Shown: piece by piece, positions 25,213 through 34,635 of the stretch
How the letters are laid out: every line of letters begins with the position of its first letter
How positions within the stretch are numbered: the first letter of the stretch is position 1
From: Falsiruegeria litorea R37
GTDB lineage: Bacteria > Pseudomonadota > Alphaproteobacteria > Rhodobacterales > Rhodobacteraceae
Assembly (NCBI RefSeq): GCF_900172225.1
Contig: NZ_FWFO01000001.1
Location: forward strand, 1,240,001-1,304,000
Reading direction: 5' to 3'
Length of the DNA stretch: 64,000 bases
The notes under the pieces: generated by a model
What the model saw: the letters and a program-made list of their open reading frames with translations, nothing else
What the model was told of the DNA's origin: nothing
Database searches by the model: none
Program-made: the position numbers and the translations under genes

Positions 25213-26136
25213 ATGGACTACAACAGTCTGATCGACGAAGAGACCTGGGCGTTCATCGCCCAGACCATCGAAAGCTACCCCGAGGACGCGGTCGAGCTGT
25301 CCATCGAAGGACAGCGACAGGTTTATGACGACATGTGCCGTGTCTTTCATCAGGGATATCCTGATGGGGTCGAGGCGACGGATGTTCAGGCCAATGGCAT
25401 CCCTGTGCGCGTGTATACGGCAGGCCAACCCACCCGCACCGTGGTTTACTACCACGGCGGTGGGTTTGTTGTTGGGGGCCTTGAAAGCCACGATGATGTC
25501 TGTGCCGAGATTTGCGCCCAGACCGGCTATCGTGTTGTTGCGGTGGATTATCGCCTGTGTCCCGAGTTCCGGCACCCTGTGCAGTTTGACGACAGCTGGG
25601 CTGCGACCCAATGGGCGGCGTCAGAGTTTGGTGATCCGCTGATCCTGGCCGGTGACAGCGCCGGGGGCAACCTGGCGGCTTGCGTGGCGCATCATTCGCG
25701 CGGTCGCCTGGACAACGTTCTGGGGCAGGTGCTGATCTATCCGGGTCTGGGCGGTGATATGACCAAGGGCTCGTACCTTGAGCACGACAAGGCGCCGTTG
25801 CTGACATTGGACGAGATCAAGTTCTATCAGACGGTGCGCTTTCACGGCGATGAACCGGTGGGCGATCCGACCTACGCGCCTCTGCACGACACTGATTTCT
25901 CGGGCCTGCCGCCCACCGTGGTCTTTACCGCTGACTGTGACCCCCTGCGCGACGATGGTCGCGATTACCGCGACCGCCTGCAAGAGGCAGGTGTCAAAGC
26001 CCATTGGATCAACGAAGACGGCCTGATCCACGGCTACCTGCGCGCCCGCACCACTGTAGGCCACGCACGAGACAGCTTTGAGCGTATCTCGATCGCGATC
26101 GAGGCCTTGGGGCAAGGGATCTGGGCCTACGACTGA
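25213..26136 (+). CDS. Alpha/beta hydrolase, hormone-sensitive lipase family
   Basis: This 307-residue esterase/lipase is called from ATG 25213 with GGAGGG upstream; a start inside the previous gene is possible but less likely. The oxyanion motif HGGG is at 81-84, the nucleophile Ser149 is in GDSAGGN, the acid is in DCDPLRDDG and the histidine in GLIHGYL. It lacks a signal peptide. It is paired with an acyl-CoA synthetase, so it probably releases the acid that the synthetase activates. Confidence 0.9.
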   Translation: MDYNSLIDEETWAFIAQTIESYPEDAVELSIEGQRQVYDDMCRVFHQGYPDGVEATDVQANGIPVRVYTAGQPTRTVVYYHGGGFVVGGLESHDDVCAEICAQTGYRVVAVDYRLCPEFRHPVQFDDSWAATQWAASEFGDPLILAGDSAGGNLAACVAHHSRGRLDNVLGQVLIYPGLGGDMTKGSYLEHDKAPLLTLDEIKFYQTVRFHGDEPVGDPTYAPLHDTDFSGLPPTVVFTADCDPLRDDGRDYRDRLQEAGVKAHWINEDGLIHGYLRARTTVGHARDSFERISIAIEALGQGIWAYD

Positions 26137-26212
26137 CCCGATCCAGTTGGGCAAGTTGGGTCCCTCAGGTCTAAACATCGTGCGGATCTGCGGCACGGAT
26201 TTATACATGATT

Positions 26213-26248
26213 CGGCCACCACCGGGTTTTCGTGGTCGCCGTTTTTTT
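26213..26248 (+). terminator. Rho-independent terminator
   Basis: CGGCCACCA (26213-26221) pairs with TGGTCGCCG (26233-26241) with one mismatch, followed by TTTTTTT. It ends the synthetase-hydrolase operon. Confidence 0.75.
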
Positions 26249-26284
26249 GATTGAAAGCGATGTTCATTTTACGTGTGAGGTAAC

Positions 26285-28168
26285 ATGTCTACATGCAGCA
26301 AAAGACATTTTCTGAAAATGGCCTTCTCGGGATCAACGGCGATGGCCCTTGCGGGGCAGTCCCTGGCGCAAGCGACCTCCCTTTCAGAGGTCGGCGGCGC
26401 AATGTTGGCTCGACCGGTGGTTACCATCTACACCGCAGCCGAGATCGTCACGATGGCCGACGATCAGCCAACCGCGCAAGCCGTCGCTGTTGCGGGTGAT
26501 CGGATTCTGGCAACTGGAACGCTCGCCGAAGTTCAGGCCGCCGTCGGGGATCAGCCGCATGATCTGGACGACCGGTTCCAAGACCACGTCATCGTCCCGG
26601 GTTTCATCGCACAGCATGATCACCCGATTTTGGCAGGTCTGACGATGTCGTCGCAGATCTTGTCCATCGAAGACTGGGATCTGCCACACGGCAAGGCGCG
26701 GGCCGTGAAGGACAAGGACGACTTCATGACCCGCCTTGCTGCGGCCGAAGCCGCAATGGATGATGCTCAAGAACCTCTGCTCACCTGGGGGTATCATGCG
26801 GCGTTTTATGGCCCTTTGACCCGCGCTGATCTGGACAAGATCAGCACCAAGCGCCCGATCTTTGCCTGGGCCCGGTCGTGTCACGAATTTGTCCTGAACT
26901 CTGCCGCAATGACCAAGGCGGGCATCACCCAAGAGCTGATAGAGGGATGGTCTGCATCAGAGATGGCGCAATCCAGCTTCGAGGACGGACATTTCTGGGA
27001 ACAAGGGCTGTTCGCGATCCTGCCAAATATCGCCCCGATGGTTGCCGATCCGGACAAGTTCCGCACCGGGCTACTAACCATGCGCGACTACATGCATGCC
27101 AAGGGCGTGACTTTCGGCAATGAACCCGGTGGCATTCTGGCAAAGCCGGTGCAGGATGCGGTTAACGCGGTGATGTCGGCCCCGTCGATGCCCTTCCGCT
27201 GGACTTTCATGCCCGATGGCAAGAGCCTGATTGCGGCGCATGAAGATGATGCTGCGGTGATCATTGAAACCAAGGCTTTGGTGGACTGGTACGGCGGCAT
27301 GACCAGCATGTCCAAAGGCAGCGTAAAGCTGTTTTCCGACGGCGCGATTTATTCTCTGGCGATCCAGCTCCGTGATCCGGCGATCGGCGATTATCACGGT
27401 GAATGGATGATGGACAAGTCCGCTTTCGGACGCGCGTTCCGGGTCTATTGGGATGCAGGCTATCAGCTGCATGTCCACGCCAACGGGGATGCGGGTCTTG
27501 ACCGGGTGTTGGATGCGCTTGAAGAGAACCTGAACCGAAGCCCGCGCGAGGATCATCGCACTGTTATCGTGCATTTTGCGGTTAGCGGAGCGGATCAGGT
27601 GGCCCGGATTCGGGAACTGGGCGCAATTGTCAGTGCCAACCCCTATTACGTCTCGGCCCTGGCGGACCGTTACAGTGAAACGGGGTTGGGACCCGAGCGC
27701 GCCGATCAGATGGTGCGGCTTGGCGATTTGGATGCAAATGGTGTGTCTTGGTCCTTGCATTCGGATATGCCCATGGCACCGGGCGATCCGCTGTTCCTGA
27801 TGTGGTGCGCGGTCAACCGAGTGACCAGTTCAGGGCGCGTTGCGGGGGCAAACCAAAAGGTTTCGGCCCAAGAGGCCCTGCGTGGCGTGACGCTGAACGC
27901 GGCCTATTCCCATCGCCTGGAGCATGAACGAGGGAGCATCGAGCCCGGAAAGCTGGCGAATTTCACCATACTCAAGGCCAACCCCCTGACCGTAGACCCG
28001 ATGGCAATCAAGGACATCGCTGTCTGGGGCACCGTTATGGAGGGCCGGGTTCAGCAGATCGGGGATCCGAGCTTTGACGAGACCAAGTTGGACACAGGTG
28101 CACAGGACGTCGATTTTGCCCAAAGAGCGCTGAACCACGCCTTAGCTGCAGTTCATGCGCATATTTGA
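26285..28168 (+). CDS. Exported amidohydrolase (YtcJ/Amidohydro_3 family)
   Basis: This 627-residue metal-dependent amidohydrolase starts with an export signal, CSKRHFLKMAFSGSTAMALA, that looks like a Tat signal with Lys-Arg in place of the twin arginines. Metal-site residues follow the Amidohydro_3 pattern: QHDHP (about 117-121), a carboxylatable lysine in GSVKLFSDGAIYS, VHANGDAGLDR, VIVHFAVSG and LHSDMPMAPGDP. The C-terminal NLANFTILK-like strand LANFTILKANPLTVDP closes the composite beta domain. It stands alone between a terminator and a convergent hydrolase gene. The substrate is unknown. Confidence 0.88.
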   Translation: MSTCSKRHFLKMAFSGSTAMALAGQSLAQATSLSEVGGAMLARPVVTIYTAAEIVTMADDQPTAQAVAVAGDRILATGTLAEVQAAVGDQPHDLDDRFQDHVIVPGFIAQHDHPILAGLTMSSQILSIEDWDLPHGKARAVKDKDDFMTRLAAAEAAMDDAQEPLLTWGYHAAFYGPLTRADLDKISTKRPIFAWARSCHEFVLNSAAMTKAGITQELIEGWSASEMAQSSFEDGHFWEQGLFAILPNIAPMVADPDKFRTGLLTMRDYMHAKGVTFGNEPGGILAKPVQDAVNAVMSAPSMPFRWTFMPDGKSLIAAHEDDAAVIIETKALVDWYGGMTSMSKGSVKLFSDGAIYSLAIQLRDPAIGDYHGEWMMDKSAFGRAFRVYWDAGYQLHVHANGDAGLDRVLDALEENLNRSPREDHRTVIVHFAVSGADQVARIRELGAIVSANPYYVSALADRYSETGLGPERADQMVRLGDLDANGVSWSLHSDMPMAPGDPLFLMWCAVNRVTSSGRVAGANQKVSAQEALRGVTLNAAYSHRLEHERGSIEPGKLANFTILKANPLTVDPMAIKDIAVWGTVMEGRVQQIGDPSFDETKLDTGAQDVDFAQRALNHALAAVHAHI

Positions 28169-28210
28169 TCAGCCAAACCCGGCGCTGTCGAAGCGACGAC
28201 TATCAGGCCA

Positions 28211-29065
28211 TTACTGAGAGGCCAGCCATTCTCGAACGGCGGCTGAATAGGCTTCGGGCTTCTGGAACATCGAGAAGTGGCTGGTACCTTCCAGCACCAG
28301 CAATTTGGCACCGGGGATGTTTTCGGCGATGGCGGCCGAGTGTTCGTGCAGGATCGCCTCATCATGTTCGCTTTGGACAACCAGGGTGGGCACCGTGATC
28401 GCCTTGATCGTTTCCAAACCGTCCGATTTGTCGGCGAACCACATCTGCGACACGCCCGCCACGAAACCTTCGAACCCGTCGGGGGTGGGTGACAGCTTGG
28501 CATAGTCACCCGCCATCATACCGACATAAGAGCCAAAGACTGCGTTGGTTTCAACCGACGGATCCACGCCTGCCAGTGTAACATTGCCTGCATGGGCAAA
28601 GTGGCTGGCCAAACGGTTCGGCGCGGTCTTGGAGATCTCATATCCGATGTTGGCCCCGTCCGACCAGCCGACCAGATGCACCTTGTCGACGTCCAGCTCA
28701 TCCAGCAGCGCCAGATAGTCTTGCGCCAGCAGGCTGATGGAATAGGCGCTGCCATCATTGGTCGACCGCCCGTGACCCCGGGTGTCTGCAACAATGACGC
28801 GATAGTCCTGCGATAAATCAGCCACTTGAGCAGCCCAGATATTTGCATGGGCCAATCCGCCGTGGATCATCAGGATCGGTGTACCCCCGGCGTCCCCATA
28901 GACCGCATGATACATCTCAATCCCGTTTACGGATGCGGTGCCGCTGTTGCTGGGCTCAGGCATCGCCGCAGCTGCGGGAATGGATTTCCATGCCTCTTCG
29001 GCGGTTGCGATCTGGACTGTGCCGAGGGCCGCCGTCATGGCGGCAAAGGCGAGGGTCTTGAGCAT
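28211..29065 (-). CDS. Secreted alpha/beta hydrolase
   Basis: This 284-residue protein has a signal peptide (MLKTLAFAAMTAALGTVQIATA) and a standard alpha/beta-hydrolase domain. The oxyanion HGG is at 68-70, nucleophile Ser135 is in GWSDGAN, the acid is in QSEHDEA and the histidine in TSHFSMF. It belongs with periplasmic haloperoxidase/esterase-like hydrolases. It is divergent from an AraC-type regulator 134 bases away, which likely controls it. Confidence 0.88.
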   Translation of the reverse strand: MLKTLAFAAMTAALGTVQIATAEEAWKSIPAAAAMPEPSNSGTASVNGIEMYHAVYGDAGGTPILMIHGGLAHANIWAAQVADLSQDYRVIVADTRGHGRSTNDGSAYSISLLAQDYLALLDELDVDKVHLVGWSDGANIGYEISKTAPNRLASHFAHAGNVTLAGVDPSVETNAVFGSYVGMMAGDYAKLSPTPDGFEGFVAGVSQMWFADKSDGLETIKAITVPTLVVQSEHDEAILHEHSAAIAENIPGAKLLVLEGTSHFSMFQKPEAYSAAVREWLASQ

Positions 29066-29199
29066 GGTTTGTCCTCCCGAAACGCTCTGGTGTTGATTTT
29101 GGCACCGGGTCTGGTGCTACATTCATCCATGATAAGCCCGCTGACGCCTTGCGCGTTATCCGGGCAGCGCAGGATTTGGCGAATAGGTGAGGAACGAAA

Positions 29200-30192
29200 A
29201 TGGTCGCGTTAACAAATACCTGCATGCCGGGGTACCTGCTCAGCGCGAACCCAGGTTTGATTTGGGATGCGCACTATAGCGATTTTGACGAGCAGGCGCT
29301 GCGGTTGGTGGGGCATGACCAGTCCTATGTGCAGCTGACGCCCGGCGCCTTTGAGGGGCGATTTTTGTCCTGCAACTTGGGGCGCGACGTGGCCATTCAC
29401 ATCGAACATTGCAATCAGGCTTTGGAGCAGAAGGTGTCGGGACACTCGACAGCTCTGTCAATTGGCGTGGCAATCCAAGGCGGACAGAGCTTTCTGGCCA
29501 ACGGCGAAGGACTGTCACCGGACGATATCCTGTTCATCCCGCCCGGCAGCGATCTGCATTTGCTCAGCCCGGTGAATGGCGCGATCCTGGCGATCACAGT
29601 ACAGGACAGTGCTCTGCGCGCCTTCACCTCTTGGTCTCGGTTGTTGGCGGCACTGCTGCACGAAGGGCCCCGTGTGCAGATCTTGCGCAATTCACAACTT
29701 GCCCGCCGCATACGCGAGGATGTCGTGCAAGCCATCGAAGGCTGCAATCGGGCAGAGTGTTCCGAGGCGGAGGCCGCCAGCCTTGGCCACGCCCTGCTGG
29801 CAGGGCTGTTGGCCAAACTGTCCATTGACCTGAGTGCAGCATCTGATTTGGGAGAGGGGACTGCTCGCCAGTCCTATGATCGCTACATGGCGTGCCGCGA
29901 TGCCATTCTGATGGATTGGGAGCGGCTACATGATCTTGACGCGCTGACAGATCAAACCGGCATCAAGCGCCGTTCGTTGCAGCAGGCGTTCACGTCCCAT
30001 GTCTCGGCTGGACCGTTAACCTATCACCGGATCATACGGCTGCATCTGGTGCGGCGGGCTTTGTTGGAACCAGACGCGCAAGGCGAAAGCATTGGGGATA
30101 TCGCCGCGCGCTATGGGTTCTGGAACTGGAGCCAGTTCACCCAGCACTATCGCAGTCATTTCGGAGAGGTGCCGTCGCAGACGCGAACGTAG
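29200..30192 (+). CDS. AraC family transcriptional regulator
   Basis: This 330-residue regulator has an N-terminal cupin-like ligand domain (about 20-160, with FIPPGSDLHLLS) and a C-terminal double helix-turn-helix (about 245-325). The second HTH reads GESIGDIAARYGFWNWSQFTQHYRSHFGEVPSQ. It starts ATG 29200 with GTGAGGA upstream. It is divergent from the secreted hydrolase gene and most likely its activator. Confidence 0.9.
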   Translation: MVALTNTCMPGYLLSANPGLIWDAHYSDFDEQALRLVGHDQSYVQLTPGAFEGRFLSCNLGRDVAIHIEHCNQALEQKVSGHSTALSIGVAIQGGQSFLANGEGLSPDDILFIPPGSDLHLLSPVNGAILAITVQDSALRAFTSWSRLLAALLHEGPRVQILRNSQLARRIREDVVQAIEGCNRAECSEAEAASLGHALLAGLLAKLSIDLSAASDLGEGTARQSYDRYMACRDAILMDWERLHDLDALTDQTGIKRRSLQQAFTSHVSAGPLTYHRIIRLHLVRRALLEPDAQGESIGDIAARYGFWNWSQFTQHYRSHFGEVPSQTRT

Positions 30193-30201
30193 ATTTGAAA
30201 G

Positions 30202-30220
30202 GGGGGGCATTGAGCCCCCC
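30202..30220. terminator. Hairpin between convergent genes
   Basis: GGGGGGC (30202-30208) and GCCCCCC (30214-30220) form a tight stem with a 5-base loop. Read on the minus strand it is followed by TTTCAAAT, so it probably terminates the phosphodiesterase gene and may also block read-through from the AraC gene. Confidence 0.65.
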
Positions 30221-30228
30221 GTCCTGAC

Positions 30229-31065
30229 TTACTTGAGGAAGGGGTCTGCCTTCATCGTGTCCGCCACAGGCGCGCCCATCAGCGACAGGATGGTGGGGGC
30301 GAGTTGCAGTTGGTCGATCACATAGTCTTCGGTCGGGCCTTCGGCGTCGCCAAAGTAATAAAGCGCGGTTTCCTGTTGCAGCGGCCCACGTCCGCCGTGA
30401 TGGCCACGCTCGTCTTGACCGTGGTCAGCGGTGACGATCACGTCATAGCCCAGCTGACGCCAACGCGGGATGAAAGGGGCCAGCATCTCGTCCATGACGA
30501 AACAGGCGTGGTCCATCTGCTGGCAGTCGTGAAAGAACCGGTGCCCCATGCTGTCGAGCGTGCAGGTGTGCAGGATGCCATAATCCAGTCCGAACCGCAG
30601 GGCCAGATTGGTGAGCGTACCGAACAGATCCACATCCGACGGGGTCATCTGGTTGTCGTGACCATAGCCTGTCATCGAATGAAACCGGCCATGGTTGATC
30701 GTCTTGCTCTCGGGCTCGTCATATTCGATGTCGCGGACATAATCGAACGGGTGGCGGTTGAAGAACTGCGACCAAAAGCTGTGGGTCACTGCACCAGTCA
30801 CACCGCCGCCTTCGCGCACCTGGCTGAATATGTCCTTGTGGGTCAGCCGGAACACGTTGCCGTTGCCGGTGCAGCCATGTTCTGCCGGGGCAACGCCCGT
30901 GTGGATCGAGGCATAGCAGCTGGCCGAGATCGACGGCAGCACTGCGCGCAGTTTCCACACACGGGCGTCGCCGCTGTCGACCCACCCTTCGAGGTTGCCA
31001 AACAAGCGGCGAAAGTTGCGCCAGGGCACACCGTCTAGAATGATCAAAAGAACTTTCCGGTCCAT
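30229..31065 (-). CDS. Type I phosphodiesterase/nucleotide pyrophosphatase family protein
   Basis: This 278-residue alkaline-phosphatase-superfamily hydrolase begins DRKVLLIILDGVPWRN (first metal Asp), has the nucleophile region LPSISASCYASIHTG (about 44-58), and a second metal site VTADHGQDERGHHGG (about 218-232). HTCTLDSMGH fits the other metal ligands. No signal peptide is visible. It lies downstream of the peptide ABC operon but after a strong terminator (31149-31188), so it is probably expressed separately or by read-through. Confidence 0.85.
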   Translation of the reverse strand: MDRKVLLIILDGVPWRNFRRLFGNLEGWVDSGDARVWKLRAVLPSISASCYASIHTGVAPAEHGCTGNGNVFRLTHKDIFSQVREGGGVTGAVTHSFWSQFFNRHPFDYVRDIEYDEPESKTINHGRFHSMTGYGHDNQMTPSDVDLFGTLTNLALRFGLDYGILHTCTLDSMGHRFFHDCQQMDHACFVMDEMLAPFIPRWRQLGYDVIVTADHGQDERGHHGGRGPLQQETALYYFGDAEGPTEDYVIDQLQLAPTILSLMGAPVADTMKADPFLK

Positions 31066-31148
31066 CGCGATCTCCTTTTCGCGTCACGGGTTTTATCGAC
31101 CATAAGGGGCAGGGCGGGCCGTGCAGGTCAATTCACGCCCCCAATAGT

Positions 31149-31188
31149 AAAATCCCGACGCCTGCCAAGATGCAAAACGCCGGGATTT
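31149..31188 (-). terminator. Rho-independent terminator of the peptide ABC operon
   Basis: On the minus strand AAATCCCG (31188-31181) pairs with CGGGATTT (31157-31150) followed by T. It lies 30 bases after the ATPase gene stop. Confidence 0.75.
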
Positions 31189-31217
31189 CAAATCTTCATC
31201 GAAGTGTCGTGAAACCG

Positions 31218-32855
31218 TTAGTTTCCGGCACTCTCCATCTTGCGGTTGGCGACCACCTCTTCCAGCCAACCCAGACGCATCTCGGGGACCGAGCTGAGCA
31301 GGAGGTCGGTGTAGTCGTCGAACGGCGGGCTGAGCACTTCGGACTTCGACCCATAGCGCGCCACGCGGCCCTGATACATCACCGCGATTCTGTCGCTGAT
31401 CGCGCGGACCGTCGCCAGATCGTGGGTGATGAACAGATAGGCCACATTCTCGATCTTCTGCAGATCCAGCAGCAGCTTGAGAATGCCGTCCGCCACCAGC
31501 GGATCGAGCGCCGATGTCACCTCGTCACAGATGATCATCTTGGGCTTGGCCGCCAGCGAACGCGCGATACAGACACGCTGTTTCTGACCACCAGACAGTT
31601 CCGCCGGATAGCGATCCATGAATTTTTCGCCCAGTTCGATCTCGTCCAGCAGTTCGATGAGCCGCTTGCGCTTTTCATCGCCCCGCAGGCCGAAATAGAA
31701 CTCCAGCGGACGTCCGATGATGGTGCCGACAGTTTGACGCGGGTTCATCGCCGTGTCCGCCATTTGATAGATCATCTGCAATTCGCGCAGATCTTCCAGC
31801 GAGCGCCCTGCCAGATCATTGCTAAGCGTGCGCCCGGCAAAGTCGATCTGACCATCGCGCGGTGGCAACAGGCCGGTGATGACGCGGGCAAGTGTCGATT
31901 TGCCTGACCCGGATTCACCCACCACAGCCAAGGTCTGACCGGGGTGCAGTTCGACGTTGACGTTGTGCAAAACGTCAAAGTTGGTGCCCTTGTAGCGCGC
32001 GGTGATGTTACGCACGCTCAGCACCGGTTCCGGGGTCGGCGGCTTCTCCTCGTGCTCGATAGAGCGGACCGACACCAGCGCCTGCGTATACTCATCCTGC
32101 GGGCGATTGATGATCTGATCGGTGTCCCCGTATTCGATGGTGTTGCCCATCCGCAGAACCATGATGTCGTCACTCACCTGCGCCACAACCGCCAGGTCGT
32201 GAGTGATGTAGAGCGCGGCAACACCGGTGTCTGCGATGGCCTCTTTGATCGCCATCAGAACGTCGATCTGCGTGGTCACGTCCAGAGCCGTTGTCGGCTC
32301 GTCAAACACCACCAGATCGGGTTCGGGGCAAAGCGCCAGAGCGGTCATGCAACGTTGCAACTGACCACCTGATACCTGGTGCGGATACCGCTCGCCGATG
32401 TTGTCGGGATCGGGCAGACCCAGTTTGGCAAACAGGGTCCGGGCGCGGGCTTCGGCGTCCTTGCGAGAGAACTTTTTCTGTTCAACCGCCGCCTCGACCA
32501 CCTGATCCATGATCTTTTTCGCCGGGTTGAACGAGGCCGCCGCCGATTGCGACACATAGGTCACCTCGGCGCCGCGCAGGTTGCGGATGTCCCGGATGCC
32601 GGATTTCAGGATGTCCCGGCCATTGACCCAGACCTCGCCTCCGGTGATCTTCACACCGCCCCGGCCATAAGCCATCGAGGCCAGGCCGATGGTGGATTTA
32701 CCAGCCCCGGATTCCCCGATCAGACCCAGCACCTTGCCGCGCTCGAGGTCGAAATCGACCCCGTGCACGATGTCGATGTCATGAGGCTTTTCGCCCGGCG
32801 GATAGACCGTCGCACCGATCTTGAGACCGCGTACTTTCAGCAGAGTGTCGCTCAT
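31218..32855 (-). CDS. Peptide ABC transporter, double ATPase (DppD-DppF fusion)
   Basis: This 545-residue protein contains two complete oligopeptide-type ATPase domains. The first has GESGAGKST, SGGQLQR and VFDEPTTALD. The second (from about 290) has GESGSGKST, LSGGQKQRVCIARSL and IICDEVTSALD. Such fusions replace separate DppD and DppF. It powers import through the two permeases encoded upstream; the start overlaps the permease gene by four bases. It is the last gene before a terminator. Confidence 0.93.
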   Translation of the reverse strand: MSDTLLKVRGLKIGATVYPPGEKPHDIDIVHGVDFDLERGKVLGLIGESGAGKSTIGLASMAYGRGGVKITGGEVWVNGRDILKSGIRDIRNLRGAEVTYVSQSAAASFNPAKKIMDQVVEAAVEQKKFSRKDAEARARTLFAKLGLPDPDNIGERYPHQVSGGQLQRCMTALALCPEPDLVVFDEPTTALDVTTQIDVLMAIKEAIADTGVAALYITHDLAVVAQVSDDIMVLRMGNTIEYGDTDQIINRPQDEYTQALVSVRSIEHEEKPPTPEPVLSVRNITARYKGTNFDVLHNVNVELHPGQTLAVVGESGSGKSTLARVITGLLPPRDGQIDFAGRTLSNDLAGRSLEDLRELQMIYQMADTAMNPRQTVGTIIGRPLEFYFGLRGDEKRKRLIELLDEIELGEKFMDRYPAELSGGQKQRVCIARSLAAKPKMIICDEVTSALDPLVADGILKLLLDLQKIENVAYLFITHDLATVRAISDRIAVMYQGRVARYGSKSEVLSPPFDDYTDLLLSSVPEMRLGWLEEVVANRKMESAGN

Positions 32856-33670
32856 CCGCGGCCTCCTTTCAGGGATGTGGTCCGGTTCAGAACCCAGTCA
32901 GCAATCAGGTTGACCGAGATCGCCAGTGTGGCGATTGCCACGGCGGGATAGAGCGCCGCACCGATGCCAAAGTTGATGCCTTCCTTGTTCTCTTTCACGA
33001 TGCCACCCCAGTCTGCGAGCGGCGGCTGAACGCCAACACCCAGGAACGACAGGGTCGAGATGAACAGAACCATGAAGATGAACCGCAGACCCAGTTCCGC
33101 CACCAGCGGCGACAGGGCGTTCGGCAGGATTTCCCGAAAGATGATCCACTTGAGCTTTTCACCCCGCAGACGCGCGGCTTCGACATAGTCCATGACCGAG
33201 ATGTCTACGGCGACCGCGCGGGCCAGACGATAGACACGGGTTGAGTCGAGCAGGCCCATGAGCACGATCAGGGTCACAACAGTGGCCTCGATCGACGACA
33301 GGATAACCAGCGCCAGGATCAGCGACGGGATCGACATGAACAGGTCAACCAGACGCGACAGCGCCATGTCGACCCAACCGCCCATCACGGCCGCAAAGAA
33401 GCCCAAGGACGAGCCGGTCACAAAGCTCAGGATCGTGGCCAGGGTCGCGATCCAGATTGTCGTGCGCCCGCCATAGATCATGCGGCTCAGCAGGTCGCGA
33501 CCAATCTGGTCGGTGCCCAGCAGGTGCTCCGCTGACGAGGGTTCCCAAACGTCGCCCACAACCTCGGCCATGCCATAGGGGGCAATGACAGGGGCCAGGG
33601 CGGCGGCGATGAAATAGGTTGCCGTGATCACCAATCCGATCAGGGCTGAGAGAGGGATATTCTTCATCAT
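32852..33670 (-). CDS. Peptide ABC transporter permease (DppC type)
   Basis: This 272-residue inner-membrane permease has an N-terminal TM helix, a periplasmic loop with EHLLGTDQIGRDLLSRMIYGGRT, and a five-helix core with the EAA-type loop YVEAARLRGEKLKWIIFREILPN. It overlaps both flanking genes by four bases. It pairs with the DppB-type permease to form the channel. Confidence 0.92.
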   Translation of the reverse strand: MMKNIPLSALIGLVITATYFIAAALAPVIAPYGMAEVVGDVWEPSSAEHLLGTDQIGRDLLSRMIYGGRTTIWIATLATILSFVTGSSLGFFAAVMGGWVDMALSRLVDLFMSIPSLILALVILSSIEATVVTLIVLMGLLDSTRVYRLARAVAVDISVMDYVEAARLRGEKLKWIIFREILPNALSPLVAELGLRFIFMVLFISTLSFLGVGVQPPLADWGGIVKENKEGINFGIGAALYPAVAIATLAISVNLIADWVLNRTTSLKGGRG

Positions 33671-34623
33671 TTTGGATGCCTCAGCCTTGGGTTGGTGAGA
33701 ATGGAGACGACGTCGGCAAAAATGTTGAGCAGGATATAGACCGCGGCAAAGATTACACCGCAGGCCAGCACAACCGGCACATCCCGTTTCACCACTGCGT
33801 CCACCAGATACTGTCCCATGCCGGGATAGGCGAACACCACCTCGACCACGACGACGCCCACAACCAGATAGGCCATGTTGATCATCACAACGTTGACGAT
33901 CGGCGCGATGGCGTTCGGGAAGGCGTGACGCGCGATAACCTGGAAGCCGGTCAAACCCTTGAGTTCCGCCGTTTCGATATAGGCCGACTGCATCACGTTT
34001 AGGATCGCGGCACGGGTCATGCGCATCATATGCGCCAGAACCACCAGCACCAGAACAGCCACGGGCAGGGCAATCGCGTGCAATTGCTCCAGCAGGCTCA
34101 TCGACGACGAGATATTCGCAAACGACGGGGCCCAGAACAGTTTCACGGCGAAGAAGAAGATCAGGATATAGGCAATCATGAACTCAGGCAGCGAGATCGA
34201 GGCCAGCGTGACACCCGAAATCATCTTGTCCGGCCAGCGGTTCTGATAGCGTACGGCGATCAGGCCCAGCAGAATGGCCAGCGGTACCGAAATCAACGCA
34301 GCCCAGAAGGCCAGGAACAGCGTGTTCGCCATACGAGACGCCACACTGGTTGCGATATCCAGTTTGTTGGTCAGGGCGACACCCATGTCGCCGGTCAGAA
34401 TTCCACCCAGCCATTCGAAATAGCGGGTCAGTGCGGGTCGGTTCAGACCCATCTCCTCGCGCAGGTTGGCAAGGGATTCAGCGGTTGCGGCTTGTCCCAG
34501 GATGGCTTGCGCTGCATCTCCGGGAAGGGCTTCGGTCAATCCAAAGATCAAGGCCGAAGCGGCGAGGAGAAGGAGGGCGCCCAACGCTAAGCGTTGAGCG
34601 ACCAGTTTCACAATCGGATGCAT
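33667..34623 (-). CDS. Peptide ABC transporter permease (DppB type)
   Basis: This 318-residue permease has a DppB-like N-terminus (ALSGDAAQAI-like stretch EALPGDAAQAILGQAATAE), six TM helices and the coupling loop YIETAELKGLTGFQVIARHAFPN. It overlaps the DppC gene by four bases and starts 12 bases after the binding-protein gene. Confidence 0.92.
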   Translation of the reverse strand: MHPIVKLVAQRLALGALLLLAASALIFGLTEALPGDAAQAILGQAATAESLANLREEMGLNRPALTRYFEWLGGILTGDMGVALTNKLDIATSVASRMANTLFLAFWAALISVPLAILLGLIAVRYQNRWPDKMISGVTLASISLPEFMIAYILIFFFAVKLFWAPSFANISSSMSLLEQLHAIALPVAVLVLVVLAHMMRMTRAAILNVMQSAYIETAELKGLTGFQVIARHAFPNAIAPIVNVVMINMAYLVVGVVVVEVVFAYPGMGQYLVDAVVKRDVPVVLACGVIFAAVYILLNIFADVVSILTNPRLRHPK

Positions 34624-34635
34624 CCGTTCTGGACC

